A stretch of 64,000 nt of DNA from Aegilops tauschii subsp. strangulata (GCF_002575655.3 NC_053037.3:325775294-325839293); one strand, 5' to 3'. Positions 32,500 to 44,639 are shown, numbered from the stretch's first letter. The notes: a model not told the origin generated them from the sequence alone. Numbers and translations are program-made.

Positions 32500-35256
32500 T
32501 GTAGTGATCAGACCTCAAACAGTCTGTGCTGCTGTGCACCAGTGTCATCCCTGGATCAGTAATGCTGACACGCACAGTACAAATGGAGGATTTATAACAG
32601 AGTAGCAATCACACACTTATTACAACGAATATCTCAAAAGAGAATAAGTATGATAAATATGGCTTAAGGCCATCTAAAAACGATAACAGCGGAAGGCTTG
32701 GAAGATAAGTGAGTCCATCAACTCCAACGGCATCACTGAGTATAAGACCACGACCTAAGTCACCTTACTCGTCGTCTGAAAAGTCTGCAACATAAAACGT
32801 TGCAGCCCGAAAACGGGTCAGCACATGGAATATGCTGGCAATGTAACACATAGAGAATAATGAACATAATAATGCTATACTACATGCATATATGGCTGGT
32901 GGAAAGCTCTATGGTTAGCGAAAAGCCAATTTTTCCCTACTGCAAAGGAATAAATTTTATTTAACTATCATGGTGGTTGTTAAACATTGAGAAGGTGCCT
33001 CCAACTCAATCCCAATTAAGTATCATCATTAACCCAACAAAATTAATTGAAGTAACATGATGATGAGATTCACATGATAATCCAGATACTAGATACTCAA
33101 GATGTCCATAACCGGGGACACGGCTAATCATGATTAGTTTGTACACTCTGCAGAGTTTTGTGCACTTTTCCCCACAAGACTCGATCGCCTCCGCTTGATT
33201 CTCGCACTGCATGATGTTTGAGAAACGGATGACCGAGACACAGTCTTTCAGAAGCGTTAACTCTCTACTCTGGGTAGACCGTACCACCTACATCCCCTAC
33301 ATCTGCTAGTCTACCTCTTCAAGAGCTCACACAACTTAGTCAACTATGCTAGAGCCCATAATAGCTTGTGGCTGCACACGGAAGTTTCTAGCATGAATAA
33401 TCTCATGATCCCTTTGAGCCTGGGTGGCGGTCCATAGGATGATCACACGGGTACTCCGGGATATCCGAAAATACAGGCAACACTGGGTTCTCCAGGTGCC
33501 TCAATCCACCCAGATGTGAGTTTTAGTTGCCACCTTAAGTAAACCATTAATTAACAATCTCACATTTGTCATGAATATCTCTCAAATCCAATCCACGTCT
33601 ACGAGCATAGCATGGCAATATAAGCAAACGTAGAAGTAACTCCCAAGGGTTTGATAATAAAACAGGTAATAGGTACTACCTCAACTACTTCCCAATACCC
33701 ACAATTTAAATTGGATCCTAACCATGCAATGTTTGAGGATTGATCTAATGCAAATAAAAACTGGGTATGGAAGAGTATGATCAAAGTGTTACTTGCCTTG
33801 CTGATGATCCGCGTAACCTAGAGATTCGAAGTAACAAGCGGCGCACTCCGGGTACTCTATCGCAAACAAACAAGCACACAATAAGTACTCATCTAATGCA
33901 CAAGTAAAACTCAAATAAAAGAACTAACCAGAAAGTTCAACTTAAGAACTCCGGTTTGCAAAAAGAATCAAATCGAACGAAGCAACGAAAGTCAAACGGC
34001 GGAAGAAACAAGCTTCGTTTACTAATCTGGATCTAGGTCAAATTTTACAGTAGAAAAAACTTGTTTGAGTCGGTTAAACGGAAAGAGAATTTCGAGACGA
34101 AACTCTAGGCGCTTGAATCGCCTGATTCCGATAAACGAGCGAAAAGTTAAACGAAAACAAAGTTCTGATCGGAAATCACGATCTGAAATAATCGCGGAAA
34201 AATCCAGCGAAAAAGAAAACGGACGAACAGTTAAAGAATGGACGTTCGTTAACAGCGACAATCCGACGAACACGTTCGTTAAAACAAACGGGTCGGTGAA
34301 CGTTCACTAAGTAATAAAACCGAAAAAAATAAACCGATCTTAAAAAACGAAAACTAGGGTTTAGAAAAAAATAAATCGAATCAGTTTTTTTTTAAAACCG
34401 GACTCAGGCGGCGGCGGCTCGGCTACCTCGACAGCAGCTCCGGCGGGGCGACGGCGAGGCTCGGGCGGCGGCGGGGCTCGGCTGCGGGGCGGCGGGCGGC
34501 GGCGCAAGCGGCGGCGGCGCGACGCTGCAGCGGGCGGCGGCGGGTGCGGGTGCGGGGCGGCGGCGGGGTGAGGAGAGGAGGCGGGGTGGGGGGAGGGGTA
34601 TTTAAGAGGGGGAGGGGGGTGGCGTGGAGGAGGGGGCAAGGCGGCGGCGGGGCGGCGTGTCCGAGCCGGTCTCGGCGGCGGCGGCGTCGTGCGCGCGAGG
34701 GAGATGACGGGAGGCGGCGGCCTGGCTCGGCTGGGCCTCGGCCCTGTCGGGCGCGGGTTTTTTTTAAAATATTCCGCCGAATCTAAAAAAATCGCAGAAA
34801 AATAAATAAAAATCCAAAAATGATAAAACAAAATTTCCCCGTCTAATTAAAATAATTAGAACAAGGTGAACATTTCTTTGACCCAAAAATGCAGTTTTGA
34901 AAACGTGCAATTTTTTTAATGCAAGTAAAATTGCAAATAAAATCCGAATAAAATCCAATATATGATTTTAATATTTTTCCTCCAATATTTCAATTGTTTT
35001 GGAAAAGTCATATTTTCTCCTCTCATTTATTTTAATATGAAATATTTTTTTCGGAGAGAAAATAATTAAAACCAAAATCCTCGTTTTATTATTTGATAAA
35101 ATCAAATATGAAAAAAAATCGGGAAAATCCCCAACTCTCTCCGAGGGTCCTTGAGTTGCTTAGGATTTATCGAGGATTTGCCAAAATGCAATAAAATATG
35201 CTATGCAATGATGATCTAATGTATAACATTCCAAATTGAAAATTTGGGATGTTACA
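32500..35256 (-). repeat. central LTR of the gypsy array (2757 bp)
   Basis: The plus strand runs from TGTAGTGATC to GGATGTTACA. It has a polypurine tract on its right (it is the 3' LTR of the gag-pol unit) and a primer site on its left (it is the 5' LTR of the truncated unit). It is closely similar to 40710-43473, with small differences such as nine bases missing near 32920. Confidence 0.92.
34599..34606 (-). promoter_or_regulatory. TATA-like element in the central LTR
   Basis: CTTAAATA on the minus strand, followed by CCCC and a long pyrimidine-rich stretch, looks like a plant core promoter with a Y patch. It lies within a CGG/CCG-rich section (34400-34760). The right LTR has the same site at 42814-42821. 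Confidence 0.4.
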
Positions 35257-35268
35257 AACCTACCCCCT
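35257..35268 (-). other. polypurine tract of the gag-pol unit
   Basis: On the minus strand, AAGGGGGTAGGTT immediately precedes the TGTAACATCC that opens the LTR. It marks the 3' end of the internal region. Confidence 0.8.
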
Positions 35269-35528
35269 TAAGATGAAGCTCGCCCTCGAGATTCGGGTTG
35301 GCTAGAAAATAGGTGAGAGTGGTTCTTCCGTAGATCTTCCTCTCGCTCCCAGGTGGCTTCATCTTCCGTATGGTGACTCCACTGGACTTTGCAAAACTTG
35401 ATAACCTTACTGCGGGTAACTCGGCTGGCATACTCAAGAATCTTAACTGGTTTCTCCTCATAGGTCAAATCACTTTCCAGCTGAATCGCTTCCAGTGGCA
35501 CTGTATCTCTCAGTGGTATCTCAGCCAT
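35268..35528 (-). pseudogene. C-terminal chromodomain-like tail, out of frame with gag-pol
   Basis: An open frame overlapping the end of gag-pol continues with VKILEYASRVTRSKVIKFCK and VQWSHHTEDEATWERE, which resembles the chromo-like tail of plant chromovirus integrases. The main ORF instead ends at 35510 after a short aberrant stretch. A small deletion near 35545-35555 explains the change of frame. If intact, this tail would guide integration to particular chromatin. Confidence 0.65.
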
Positions 35529-38500
35529 CTCTGCGTGGCACTTCTTCGGGAAACGTGAACTACATCATGAACTCCTGACAATGCTTCAGGCAATTCCAGT
35601 TTGTAGGCAACTTCTCCCGTACGTTCCAAAACTCTGTATGGTCCGATAAAACGGGGCGCTAACTTTCCCTTAACTCCAAAGCGCTTCACTCCTCGGAGTG
35701 GTGATACTCGAAGATAAACTCTGTCTCCGACTTCGTGAACTGTCTCCTTACGTTTAGAATCCGCATAACTCTTCTGTCTGGACTGGGCTACCTTGAGCCT
35801 ATCGCGAATCAACCTCACTTTCTGCTCAGACTCCTTAATCAAATCTGGTCCAAACAACTGACGGTCTCCAGCTTCGTCCCATAACAACGGTGTTCTACAC
35901 CTTCTTCCGTACAAAGCTTCGAAAGGGGCCATCTTCAAACTGATTTGATAACTGTTGTTGTAAGAAAACTCTGCATACGGCAAATTGTCGTCCCAGCTAG
36001 ATCCATAATCTAGCGCACAAGCTCTCAACATGTCTTCCAAAATCTGGTTGACTCTCTCGGTCTGTCCATCTGTCTGTGGGTGAAAGGCTGTATTGAATTC
36101 TAGCCTGGTTCCCAAAGTTTCATGTAACTGATTCCAAAACTTCGTGGTAAACTGGGTTCCTCTATCTGATACAATGGTCCTCGGAACTCCATGCAAACAT
36201 ACGATTCTGGTCATGTATATCTTTGCCAACTTAGCACTGGTGTAAGTGGTCTTCACTGGGATGAAATGAGCTACTTTCGTCAAACGGTCGACTACAACCC
36301 ATATTGAGTCATAGCCTGAACGAGTCCTGGGCAATCCCGTGATAAAATCCATGCCTAGTTTATCCCACTTCCATTCGGGTATCGGCAATTGTTGTAGCAA
36401 TCCCGCTGGCTTCTGATGTTCTGCCTTCACTCTCTGACATACATCACAAACTGCTACATACTCCGCAATATCCTTCTTCATTCCGGTCCACCAGAAAGTA
36501 TCCTTCAAATCCAAATACATCTTGGTATTTCCTGGGTGAATCGAATACGGTGAATCATGGGCCTCTTGCAAGATCAACTTCCTGATCTCCGGATCATTGG
36601 GCACATAAACGCGGTCCTCAAACCATAAGGTATCGTGCTCATCCTCACGAAATCCCTTGGCTTTCCCTTTGCTCAACTTTTCCTTTATCTCTTCAATCTC
36701 CTTGTCTGTCTTCTGAGCTTCTCTGATCTTTTCCATCAAGGTAGACTGAATCTCCAATGTCACTAAATAGCCTCTTGGAACTATTTCCAAACGTAGCTCA
36801 CGAAGATCCTCGGCTAACTCCTGGGGTAACTCTCCTGTCATGAGGGTGTTGACATGGCTCTTGCGGCTCAACGCGTCTGCTACTACGTTAGCCTTCCCTG
36901 GGTGATAATGCAATCTCATATCATAGTCCTTAATAAGCTCCAACCATCTCCTCTGTCTGAGATTTAACTCCTTCTGCGTGAAAATGTACTTCAAACTCTT
37001 GTAATCCGTGTACACCTCACAATGGTTTCCGATGAGAAAATGTCTCCATGTCTTCAACGCATGCACTACGGCTGCTAATTCCAAATCATGCGTGGCATAA
37101 TTCTTCTCATGGGGTTTAAGCTGTCGTGAAGCATATGACACAACTCTTCCTTCCTGCATAAGCACTGCTCCAAGTCCTCGACGAGAAGCGTCGCAATAAA
37201 CTTCATAATCCTTGCGTTGATCTGGCAGAATCAACACTGGTGATGTAACCAATCGTTTCTTCAATTCTTGGAAACTAGCTTCACATTCCTCAGTCCAATT
37301 GAATTTGGTGTCCTTCTTCAATAGCTCAGTCATGGGCTTTGCAATCTTTGAGAAATTCTCAATGAATCTCCGGTAGTATCCTGCGAGTCCAAGAAAACTC
37401 CGGATCTCTCCAACTGACGTGGGTGATTCCCAACTTGTTACTGTGTCAACTTTGGCGGGGTCTACTGCTATTCCTTCTCCGGATATAACATGTCCGAGGA
37501 ATCCAACTTCCTTCAGCCAAAATTCACATTTGCTGAACTTGGCGTATAGTTGATGTTCTCTGAGCTTCTCAAGTACCAAACGCAAATGCTCCTTATGCTC
37601 TTCTTCATTCTTGGAGTAGACTAAAATATCGTCAATGAACACCACGACGAACTTATCCAAAAACTCCATAAACACTTTGTTCATCAGGTTCATGAAATAG
37701 GCAGGTGCGTTAGTCAGACCAAATGACATAATGGTATACTCATATAGCCCATATCTGGTGGTAAAAGCCGTCTTAGGTATATCCTGCTCTCGAATCTTTA
37801 ACTGATGGTATCCTGATCGTAGATCGATCTTGGAAAATACTTTAGCTCCCTGTAAGCGGTCAAACAAATCATTGATCATCGGCAGTGGGTACTTGTTTTT
37901 GATGGTCACTTCATTCAATCCACGGTAATCAACAACCATCCTCAACGATCCATCTTTCTTCTCCACTAGAAGTACTGGTGATCCCCAAGGTGATGAACTT
38001 GGGCGAATATAGCCTTTATCCAATAACTCCTTAATCTGCTTCTTAATCTCCTCCAAATCTTTTGCGGGCATCCTGTACGGTCTCTTAGATATTGGCCCTG
38101 TGCCTGGCAAAAGTTCAATCAAGAATTCAATGTCTCTATCCGGTGGCATGCCTGGCAACTCTTCTGGAAATACATCCGGGTAATCCTTCACCACTGGCAC
38201 TTCCTCCTGTACAACTCCTGATAAGGAATTCACTTGAGTCCTCTTCGGCATATGCCGGGATACATACTTAATCCTTCTTCCTTCTAGGGTGGTAAGCAAA
38301 ATCGACTTACTGGCGCACTCAATGTTCCCTTCATACTTTGATAACCAATCCATGCCTAATATCACATCCAATCCTTGCGATTCCAATATTATTAGGTCTG
38401 AGGGAAACAGGTAGTTACCAATCCTTAATGGTAACCGTTCACACCATAAACTAGCCATATACTCTGCTCCTGGCGAGGTTACTAACATGGGTGACCTAAG

Positions 38501-39533
38501 GGCTTGGGTTGGCAGTTTATACTTATCCACAAATCCCCTTGATATGTATGAATGCGATGCACCAGTATCAAAAAGAACGTGTGCAGTAAATGACTTAACC
38601 AAAAACTTACCTATTACTGCATCAGGCTGTGCTTCAACCTCTTCCACGCTCACGTGGTTCACATGTCCTTTGTTGAAAGGGTTCAGCTTCTTCCCAGAGC
38701 TTCCATTGCCATTTCCATTCTGGGCTTCAGGACAATCAGTTGCATAATGTCCAGTCTTCTGGCACTTGAAACAAGTAATGTGGCTTAGATCCCTCTTGGC
38801 TGGGGTAGATGGGTTGGTGCGGTTTTGTCCGTTGCTTCCTCCATTCCCATTACCATTCTTGGAGCCATTATGGTTGTGCGAACTACCTCCTCCATGGGTA
38901 TGCTGAAACTGTCCTCCCGGTTTTGGGGTAAAACGTGGCTTCTGCTGAGCTCCAGAATTATACTTCCCTTGTCCATACTTCCTCTTACGGTTTTCAATCT
39001 GCTGCTGCTTCCCTTCAATCATGAGTGCTCTATCTACCAACTCCTGGTAGTTGTTGAAGGTTGCTACCATTAGCTGCATGCTCAGCTCATCATTCAATCC
39101 TTCGAGGAACTTCTCTTGCTTGGCTGCATCTGTAGCAACGTCATCTGGTGCATAACGTGCTAACTTACTGAAATCCTCCACATACTGGCCTACGGTGCGT
39201 CCTCCTTGTCGCAGGTTGCGAAACTCATGCTTCTTCATAGCCATAGCTCCTGCTGAAACATGGGCTGTACGGAAAGCTTGCTGAAACTGGTCCCATGTGA
39301 CAGTGTCAATAGGGTGAGTGGCTGTGTAATTCTCCCACCATGATGCTGCGGGTCCATCAAGCTGATGTGCGGAAAAACACACTCTTTCCGCATCTGTGCA
39401 TCCTGCAGTGGCCAACTCTCTTCCAACTTTGTGGAGCCAATCATCTACAACAATCGGCTCGGTGCTGCTGGAAAACACCGGCGGATTTAGCCTCAAGAAA
39501 TGGGCTAAGTGATCAACAGGTGGTGGTGGTGGG

Positions 39534-39565
<32 letters not shown>

Positions 39566-39667
39566 GCCTTGGTTCTGTACTAACACTTGCATCAGGGCAT
39601 TCTGTTGCTGAATCAACTGAGTGATCTCCGGTGGGAAAACAAATCCGGTGTCGCGTCTCGGAGGCAT
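35510..39667 (-). CDS. gypsy Gag-Pol polyprotein (1385 aa)
   Basis: A single open frame starting MPPRRDTG. Gag occupies about residues 50-230, with an eleven-Asn run near 35-45. A zinc knuckle ([14 protein letters not shown]) lies near 300, and protease ([12 protein letters not shown]) near 364. Reverse transcriptase spans about 540-740, with [10 protein letters not shown] near 676. RNase H ([11 protein letters not shown]) starts near 820. Integrase has its HHCC region near 1045-1085, catalytic Asp in SDRGTQF near 1167 and Glu in [13 protein letters not shown] near 1200. The order protease-RT-RNaseH-integrase is that of Ty3/gypsy. The last residues diverge because of a shift near 35550, which cuts off the chromodomain-like tail. 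Otherwise no lesion is seen, suggesting a fairly recent insertion. The gene is expected to be transcribed from the right LTR. Confidence 0.95.
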
Positions 39668-39866
39668 CTGATAGGTTAGAAAAGATGAGAGTTTAGAATA
39701 GAATGAGGTCTAGAGAGAAAACACTACCCATATGCTCATGAGACAAATACAATCAATAATACTCAATCAATTCAAACAAGGCATACAATCGATCTATCTA
39801 GCGTTACAAAAGTGCTTGAACTATACTATGTAAATGGGGGAAAACTACTACTGATATGGTGGTCTA

Positions 39867-40598
39867 CTAGAAATTCTGATCAGTTGAAGACTCCATGATA
39901 TCTGCTCCAGCTTCATCAACAAAGTCATCTTCACTGGGGTCCGAGTCGGTGTCATCGATGATGATGTAGTTATCCGGGCAAGTGCATTCATCACCTTCTG
40001 CTTTTGGCACTGGATTTCCCATGAATACTCCAATCTTCTTCTCCAGGTCGTCATTCTTCCCTACTAGTGCGATGATTTCCTCCAAATAATCCTCGCGTGT
40101 AGCCTTGAGTTCTTCCTCCAGCTCCTTGATCTTCGTCAATGCCTTCTCTAGATCTATCTTGTCTGAGCACATCTGGTTCTCCTGACGACGAATGTGTTGG
40201 TTTTGCTCCTGGATGAACGCTGCAATTGATCCATCCTTCTTGGTGCTGATCATCTCCCATTGCTCGTCTCGGCGTCCACAAATCTGATAAATAGTATCCT
40301 TAAGCTTCCTGTGGTAGACTTCTCCAATGCGTCCCATAGCGATGTGGGCTGCCATGCTCTTCCCTAAACTCCAGGTTGGTGCTTCAAAAGACAACTTTAT
40401 AGGCTCAGTGACTGGCGCAATCGTCCTTCCTGGAACTTGAACTTGAATCTGCCAGCTCTCCTCTTCAGGTAATGTAGCGTTGTAGGTTCCGGTGATGCTT
40501 GGTATTCCTATATTCAAGTACTTGGTGACTTCCTTCAAGTGACGTCCAAAAGGCGTATCCTCATCGGGTTGCATGAACTTGCTCCTTGCATCCGCCAT
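39867..40598 (-). CDS. extra ORF upstream of gag, copy in the full unit
   Basis: A 243-codon frame between primer site and gag, starting 96 bases into the internal region and ending 200 bases before the gag ATG. The N-terminal two thirds are mixed alpha/beta-like, then comes a charged heptad helix (KALTKIKELEEEL and LEEIIALVGKNDDLEKK), a GDECTCPDN segment and an acidic tail. No known retroelement domain is recognised. Upstream ORFs are known in Ogre/Tat elements but are not a standard part of Tekay/Del elements as I know them. Function unknown; an RNA- or Gag-partner role is only a guess. Confidence 0.7.
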   Translation of the reverse strand: MADARSKFMQPDEDTPFGRHLKEVTKYLNIGIPSITGTYNATLPEEESWQIQVQVPGRTIAPVTEPIKLSFEAPTWSLGKSMAAHIAMGRIGEVYHRKLKDTIYQICGRRDEQWEMISTKKDGSIAAFIQEQNQHIRRQENQMCSDKIDLEKALTKIKELEEELKATREDYLEEIIALVGKNDDLEKKIGVFMGNPVPKAEGDECTCPDNYIIIDDTDSDPSEDDFVDEAGADIMESSTDQNF

Positions 40599-40693
40599 TC
40601 CTAAAAGAGTAGAAAGTGGAGAGGGGTCAGAAATGAGAAGAGAGAAGTGTTCTAGGGTTTAAGCTTAGTGGTCGTGTCCTACAGTCAGCGTGT

Positions 40694-40705
40694 GCTCTGA
40701 TACCA
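40694..40705 (-). other. primer-binding site (initiator Met tRNA), full unit
   Basis: On the minus strand it reads TGGTATCAGAGC, four bases after the LTR end at 40710. It identifies the right LTR as the 5' LTR of the gag-pol unit. Confidence 0.9.
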
Positions 40706-40709
40706 CCTT

Positions 40710-43473
40710 TGTAGTGACCAGACCTCAAACAGTCTGTGCTGCTGTGCACCAGTGTCATCCCTGGATCAGTAATGCTGACACGCACAGTACAAATGGAGGA
40801 TTTATAACAGAGTAGCAATCACACACTTATTACAACGAATATCTCAAAAGAGAATAAGTATGATAAATATGGCTTAAGGCCATCTAAAAACGATAACAGC
40901 GGAAGGCTTGGAAGATAAGCGAGTCCATCAACTCCAACGGCATCACTGAGTATAAGACCACGACCTAAGGCACCTTACTCGTCGTCTGAAAAGTCTGCAA
41001 CATAAAACGTTGCAGCCCGAAAACGGGTCAGCACATGGAATATGCTGGCAATGTAACACATAGAGAATAATGAACATAATAATGCTATACTACATGCATA
41101 TATGGCTGGTGGAAAGCTCTATGGTTACAGTTTTGCGAAAAGCCAATTTTTCCCTACTGCAAAGGAATAAATTTTATTTAACTATCATGGTGGTTGTTAA
41201 ACATTGAGAAGGTGCCTCCAACTCAATCCCAATTAAGTATCATCATTAACCCAACAAAATTAATTGAAGTAACATGATGATGAGATTCACATGATAATCC
41301 AGATACTAGATACTCAAGATGTCCATAACCGGGGACACGACTAATCATGATTAGTTTGTACACTCTGCAGAGTTTTGTGCAATTTTCCCCACAAGACTCG
41401 ATCGCCTCCACTTGATTCTCGCACTGCATGATGTTTGAGAAACGGATGACCGAGACACAGTCTTTCAGAAGCGTTAACTCTCTACTCTGGGTAGACCGTA
41501 CCACCTACATCCCCTACATCTGCTAGTCTACCTCTTCAAGAGCTCACACAACTTAGTCAACTATGCTAGAGCCCATAATAGCTTGTGGCTGCACACGGAA
41601 GTTTCTAGCATGAATAATCTCATGATCCTTTGAGCCTGGGTGGCGGTCCATAGGATGATCACACGGGTACTCCGGGATATCCGAAAATACAGGCAACACT
41701 GGGTTCTCCAGGTGCCTCAATCCACCCAGATGTGAGTTTTAGTTGCCACCTTAAGTAAACCATTAATTAACAATCTCACATCTGTCATGAATATCTCTCA
41801 AATCCAATCCACGTCTACGAGCATAGCATGGCAATATAAGCAAACGTAGAAGTAACTCCCAAGGGTTTGATAATAAAACAGGTAATAGGTACTACCTCAA
41901 CTACTTCCCAATACCCACAATTTAAATTGGATCCTAACCATGCAATGTTTGAGGATTGATCTAATGCAAATAAAAACTGGGTATGGAAGAGTATGATCAA
42001 AGTGTTACTTGCCTTGCTGATGATCCGCGTAACCTAGAGATTCGAAGTAACAAGCGGCGCACTCCGGGTACTCTATCGCAAACAAACAAGCACACAATAA
42101 GTACTCATCTAATGCACAAGTAAAACTCAAATAAAAGAACTAACCAGAAAGTTCAACTTAAGAACTCCGGTTTGCAAAAAGAATCAAATCGAACGAAGCA
42201 ACGAAAGTCAAACGGCGGAAGAAACAAGCTTCGTTTACTAATCTGGATCTAGGTCAAATTTTACAGTAGCAAAAACTTGTTTGAGTTGGTTAAACGGAAA
42301 GAGAATTTCGAGACGAAACTCTAGGCGCTTGAATCGCCTGATTCCGATAAACGAGCGAAAAGTTAAACGAACACAAAGTTCTGATCGGAAATCACGATCT
42401 GAAAAATCGCGGAAAAATCCAGCGAAAAAGAAAACGGACGAACAGTTAAAGAATGGACGTTCGTTAACAGCGACAATCCGACGAACACGTTCGTTAAAAC
42501 AAACGGGTCGGTGAACGTTCACTAAGTAATAAAACCGAAAAAATAAACCGATCTAAAAAAACGAAAACTAGGGTTTAGAAAAAAAAACCGAATCGGGTTT
42601 TTTTATTTAAAAAAACCGGACTCGGGCGGCGGCGGCTCGGCTACCTCGGCAGCAGCTCCGGCAGGGCTCCGGCGGGGCGGCGGGGCGATGGCGAGGCTCG
42701 GGCGGCGGCGGGGCTCGGCTGCGGGGCGGCGGGCGGCGGCGGCGCAGCGGGCGGCGACGGGTGCGGGTGCGGGGCGGCGGCGGGGTGAGGAGAGGAGGCG
42801 GGGTGGGGGGGGGTATTTAAGAGGGGGAGGGGGGTGGCGTGGAGGAGGGGGCAAGGCGGCGGCGGGGCGGCATGTCCGAGCCGGTCTCGGCGGCGGCGGC
42901 GGCGTCGTGCGCGCGAGGGAGACGACGGGAGGCGGCGGCCTGGCTCGGCTGGGCCTCGGCCCAGTCGGGCGCGGTTTTTTTTTAATATTCCGCCGAATCT
43001 AAAAAAATTGCAGAAAAATAAATAAAAATCCAAAAATGATAAAACAAATTTTCCCCGTCTAATTAAAATAATTAGAACAAGGTGAACATTTTTTTGACCC
43101 AAAAATGCAGTTTTGAAAACGTGCAATTTTTTTAATGCAAGTAAAATTGCAAATAAAATCCGAATAAAATCCAATATATGATTTTAATATTTTTCCTCCA
43201 ATATTTCAATTGTTTTGGAGAAGTCATATTTTCTCCTCTCATTTATTTTAATATGAAATATATTTTTCGGAGAGAAAATAATTAAAACCAAAATCCTCGT
43301 TTTATTATTTGATAAAATCAAATATGAAAAAGAAATCGGGAAAATCCTCAACTCTCTCCGAGGCTCCTTGAGTTGCTTAGGATTTATCGAGGATTTGCCA
43401 AAATACAATAAAATATGCTATGTAATGATGATCTAATGTATAACATTCCAAATTGAAAATTTGGGATGTTACA
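40710..43473 (-). repeat. 5' LTR of the gypsy array (2764 bp)
   Basis: Bounded by TGTAGTGACC and GGATGTTACA on the plus strand and followed by the target duplication TTGTC. It contains the TATA-like site at 42814-42821 within a CGG-rich tract (42620-42980) and an AT-rich end. It is closely similar to the central LTR. Confidence 0.93.
42814..42821 (-). promoter_or_regulatory. TATA-like element in the 5' LTR
   Basis: CTTAAATA on the minus strand followed by a C/T-rich stretch, identical to the site at 34599-34606. This is the likely start region for the genomic transcript of the gag-pol unit; this role is inferred. Confidence 0.4.
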
Positions 43474-44626
43474 TTGTCCCAGGTGATGGTGAGGCCGACT
43501 GACTCGCCTTTTTGGAAAGGATTGATGAGAGTTAAATCAGTCTTTTTCAACAGGACAAAGTTTATCGTTGGAAATGGTACTACCACAAGATTCTGGGAGG
43601 ATACGTGGCTAGAGGAGACGCCCCTTGCAATCCAATATCCCTCTCTTTATAATATTGTTCAGCAAAGAGACGCTTACGTTGCAACAGTACTTCAGCCCAG
43701 CCATCTCAATATTTAGTTTAGAAGGACGCTAGCGGGAAACCGTTGGGAAGCCCGGCTCCATCTTGTGAGAAGGTTGATGGATGTTCAGCTATCTCAACAG
43801 CCCGATCAGTTGTGCTGGAAACTAAACTAAGAAGGGAGAGTTTTCGGTTAAATCCATGTATTTGGATATTATCAACTCAAGCTCTATTCCTAGCTCTAAA
43901 CATGTTTGGAAAGTCAAGGTACCTTTGAAAATTAAAGTGTTTATGTTGTTTTTCCATAAACAAGTCATTTTAACTAAGGATAATTTGGTAAAACGTAACT
44001 GGACAGGATCTACAAGATGTAGTTTCTGTGATAGTGATGAATCCATCAAACACCTCTTTCTTGACTGTCCTTTGGTAAAAAAATTGTGACGGTCGGTTCA
44101 CATAGCCTTTAATATTACTCCTCTGAATTCTATCAACACGTTATTTGGGACGTGGCTTGACGGGATAGATTCAGAAACAGCGAGACATATTCGTGTAGGA
44201 GTATGTGCTTTATTATGGGCAGTCTGGAACTGCAGAAACGATTTGGTTTTTAACAGATCAACAAATATTAATTTCTTGCAGGTTATTTTCCGAGCCACGG
44301 CACTGATCCGTATGTGGTCGCTACTCACTCCGACGGAGGCCAGGGAGCGTTTGGTTACTGGATCTATCCGATGGAAGACGGTAGCACGGGCTATCTTCAA
44401 CCGGTTTGGATGGCGGTCATGTAACAGGATAGACATTTAGTGTTCCTATCTTTTTTATGCCAGCCGGTTGTGGCGTCCTTGTATTTTGTTTGCTCTTAGT
44501 GAGTCTTTTTTCCGCTTTGTTTTGAGACATGATGAATATTGCTGAACCTTTGGATTATTAATAATATGGCCTTATGCATCATTCTGATGCAGAGGCCGGG
44601 GATTCAACCCCCTTTTCAAAAAAATA
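43474..44626 (+). pseudogene. LINE 2 ORF2 C-terminal part and 3' tail
   Basis: The frame resumes after the gypsy array with LSQVMVRPTDSPFWKGLM and a zinc-binding reverse-transcriptase-associated region (VPLKIKVFMLFFHKQ, RCSFCDSDESIKHLFLDCPL). Several stops and shifts break it between 43714 and 44089. A final open piece (44243-44440) holds the C-terminus. From 44441 there is a 3' UTR ending in the A-rich tail before the 13-bp duplication at 44627. No RNase H domain was seen. Confidence 0.82.
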
Positions 44627-44639
44627 ACATCTTACCCCT

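Larger units (their letters stand above)
30158..43473 (-). mobile_element. gypsy (Tekay/Del-like) three-LTR tandem array
   Basis: On the minus strand the order is LTR (43473-40710), extra ORF, gag-pol, LTR (35256-32500), extra ORF copy, gag fragment, and truncated LTR (30480-30158). TTGTC flanks the whole block (30153-30157, 43474-43478), but no such duplication separates the units, so one insertion grew by recombination. LTR ends are TGTAAC...CTACA; both primer sites match initiator Met tRNA. The integrase tail and domain order indicate a chromodomain-type gypsy element. The family name is uncertain. Confidence 0.93.
29238..44626 (+). mobile_element. LINE 2 (5'-truncated), split by a gypsy array
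   Basis: The LINE comprises 29238-30157 and 43474-44626, about 2.1 kb once the gypsy array is removed. It starts inside the reverse transcriptase, a usual 5' truncation, and ends in an A-rich tail (about 44618-44626). The 13-bp target duplication ACATCTTACCCCT lies at 29225-29237 and 44627-44639, which proves both halves are one insertion. The protein frame passes from 30157 to 43479 in register when the gypsy array and one TTGTC are removed. Confidence 0.93.

Noticed and set aside
34361..34831. Pro/Arg/Ala-rich 156-codon frame in the gypsy LTR
   Set aside because: It is a by-product of the CGG/CCG-rich tract; both strands and several frames are open there for the same reason.
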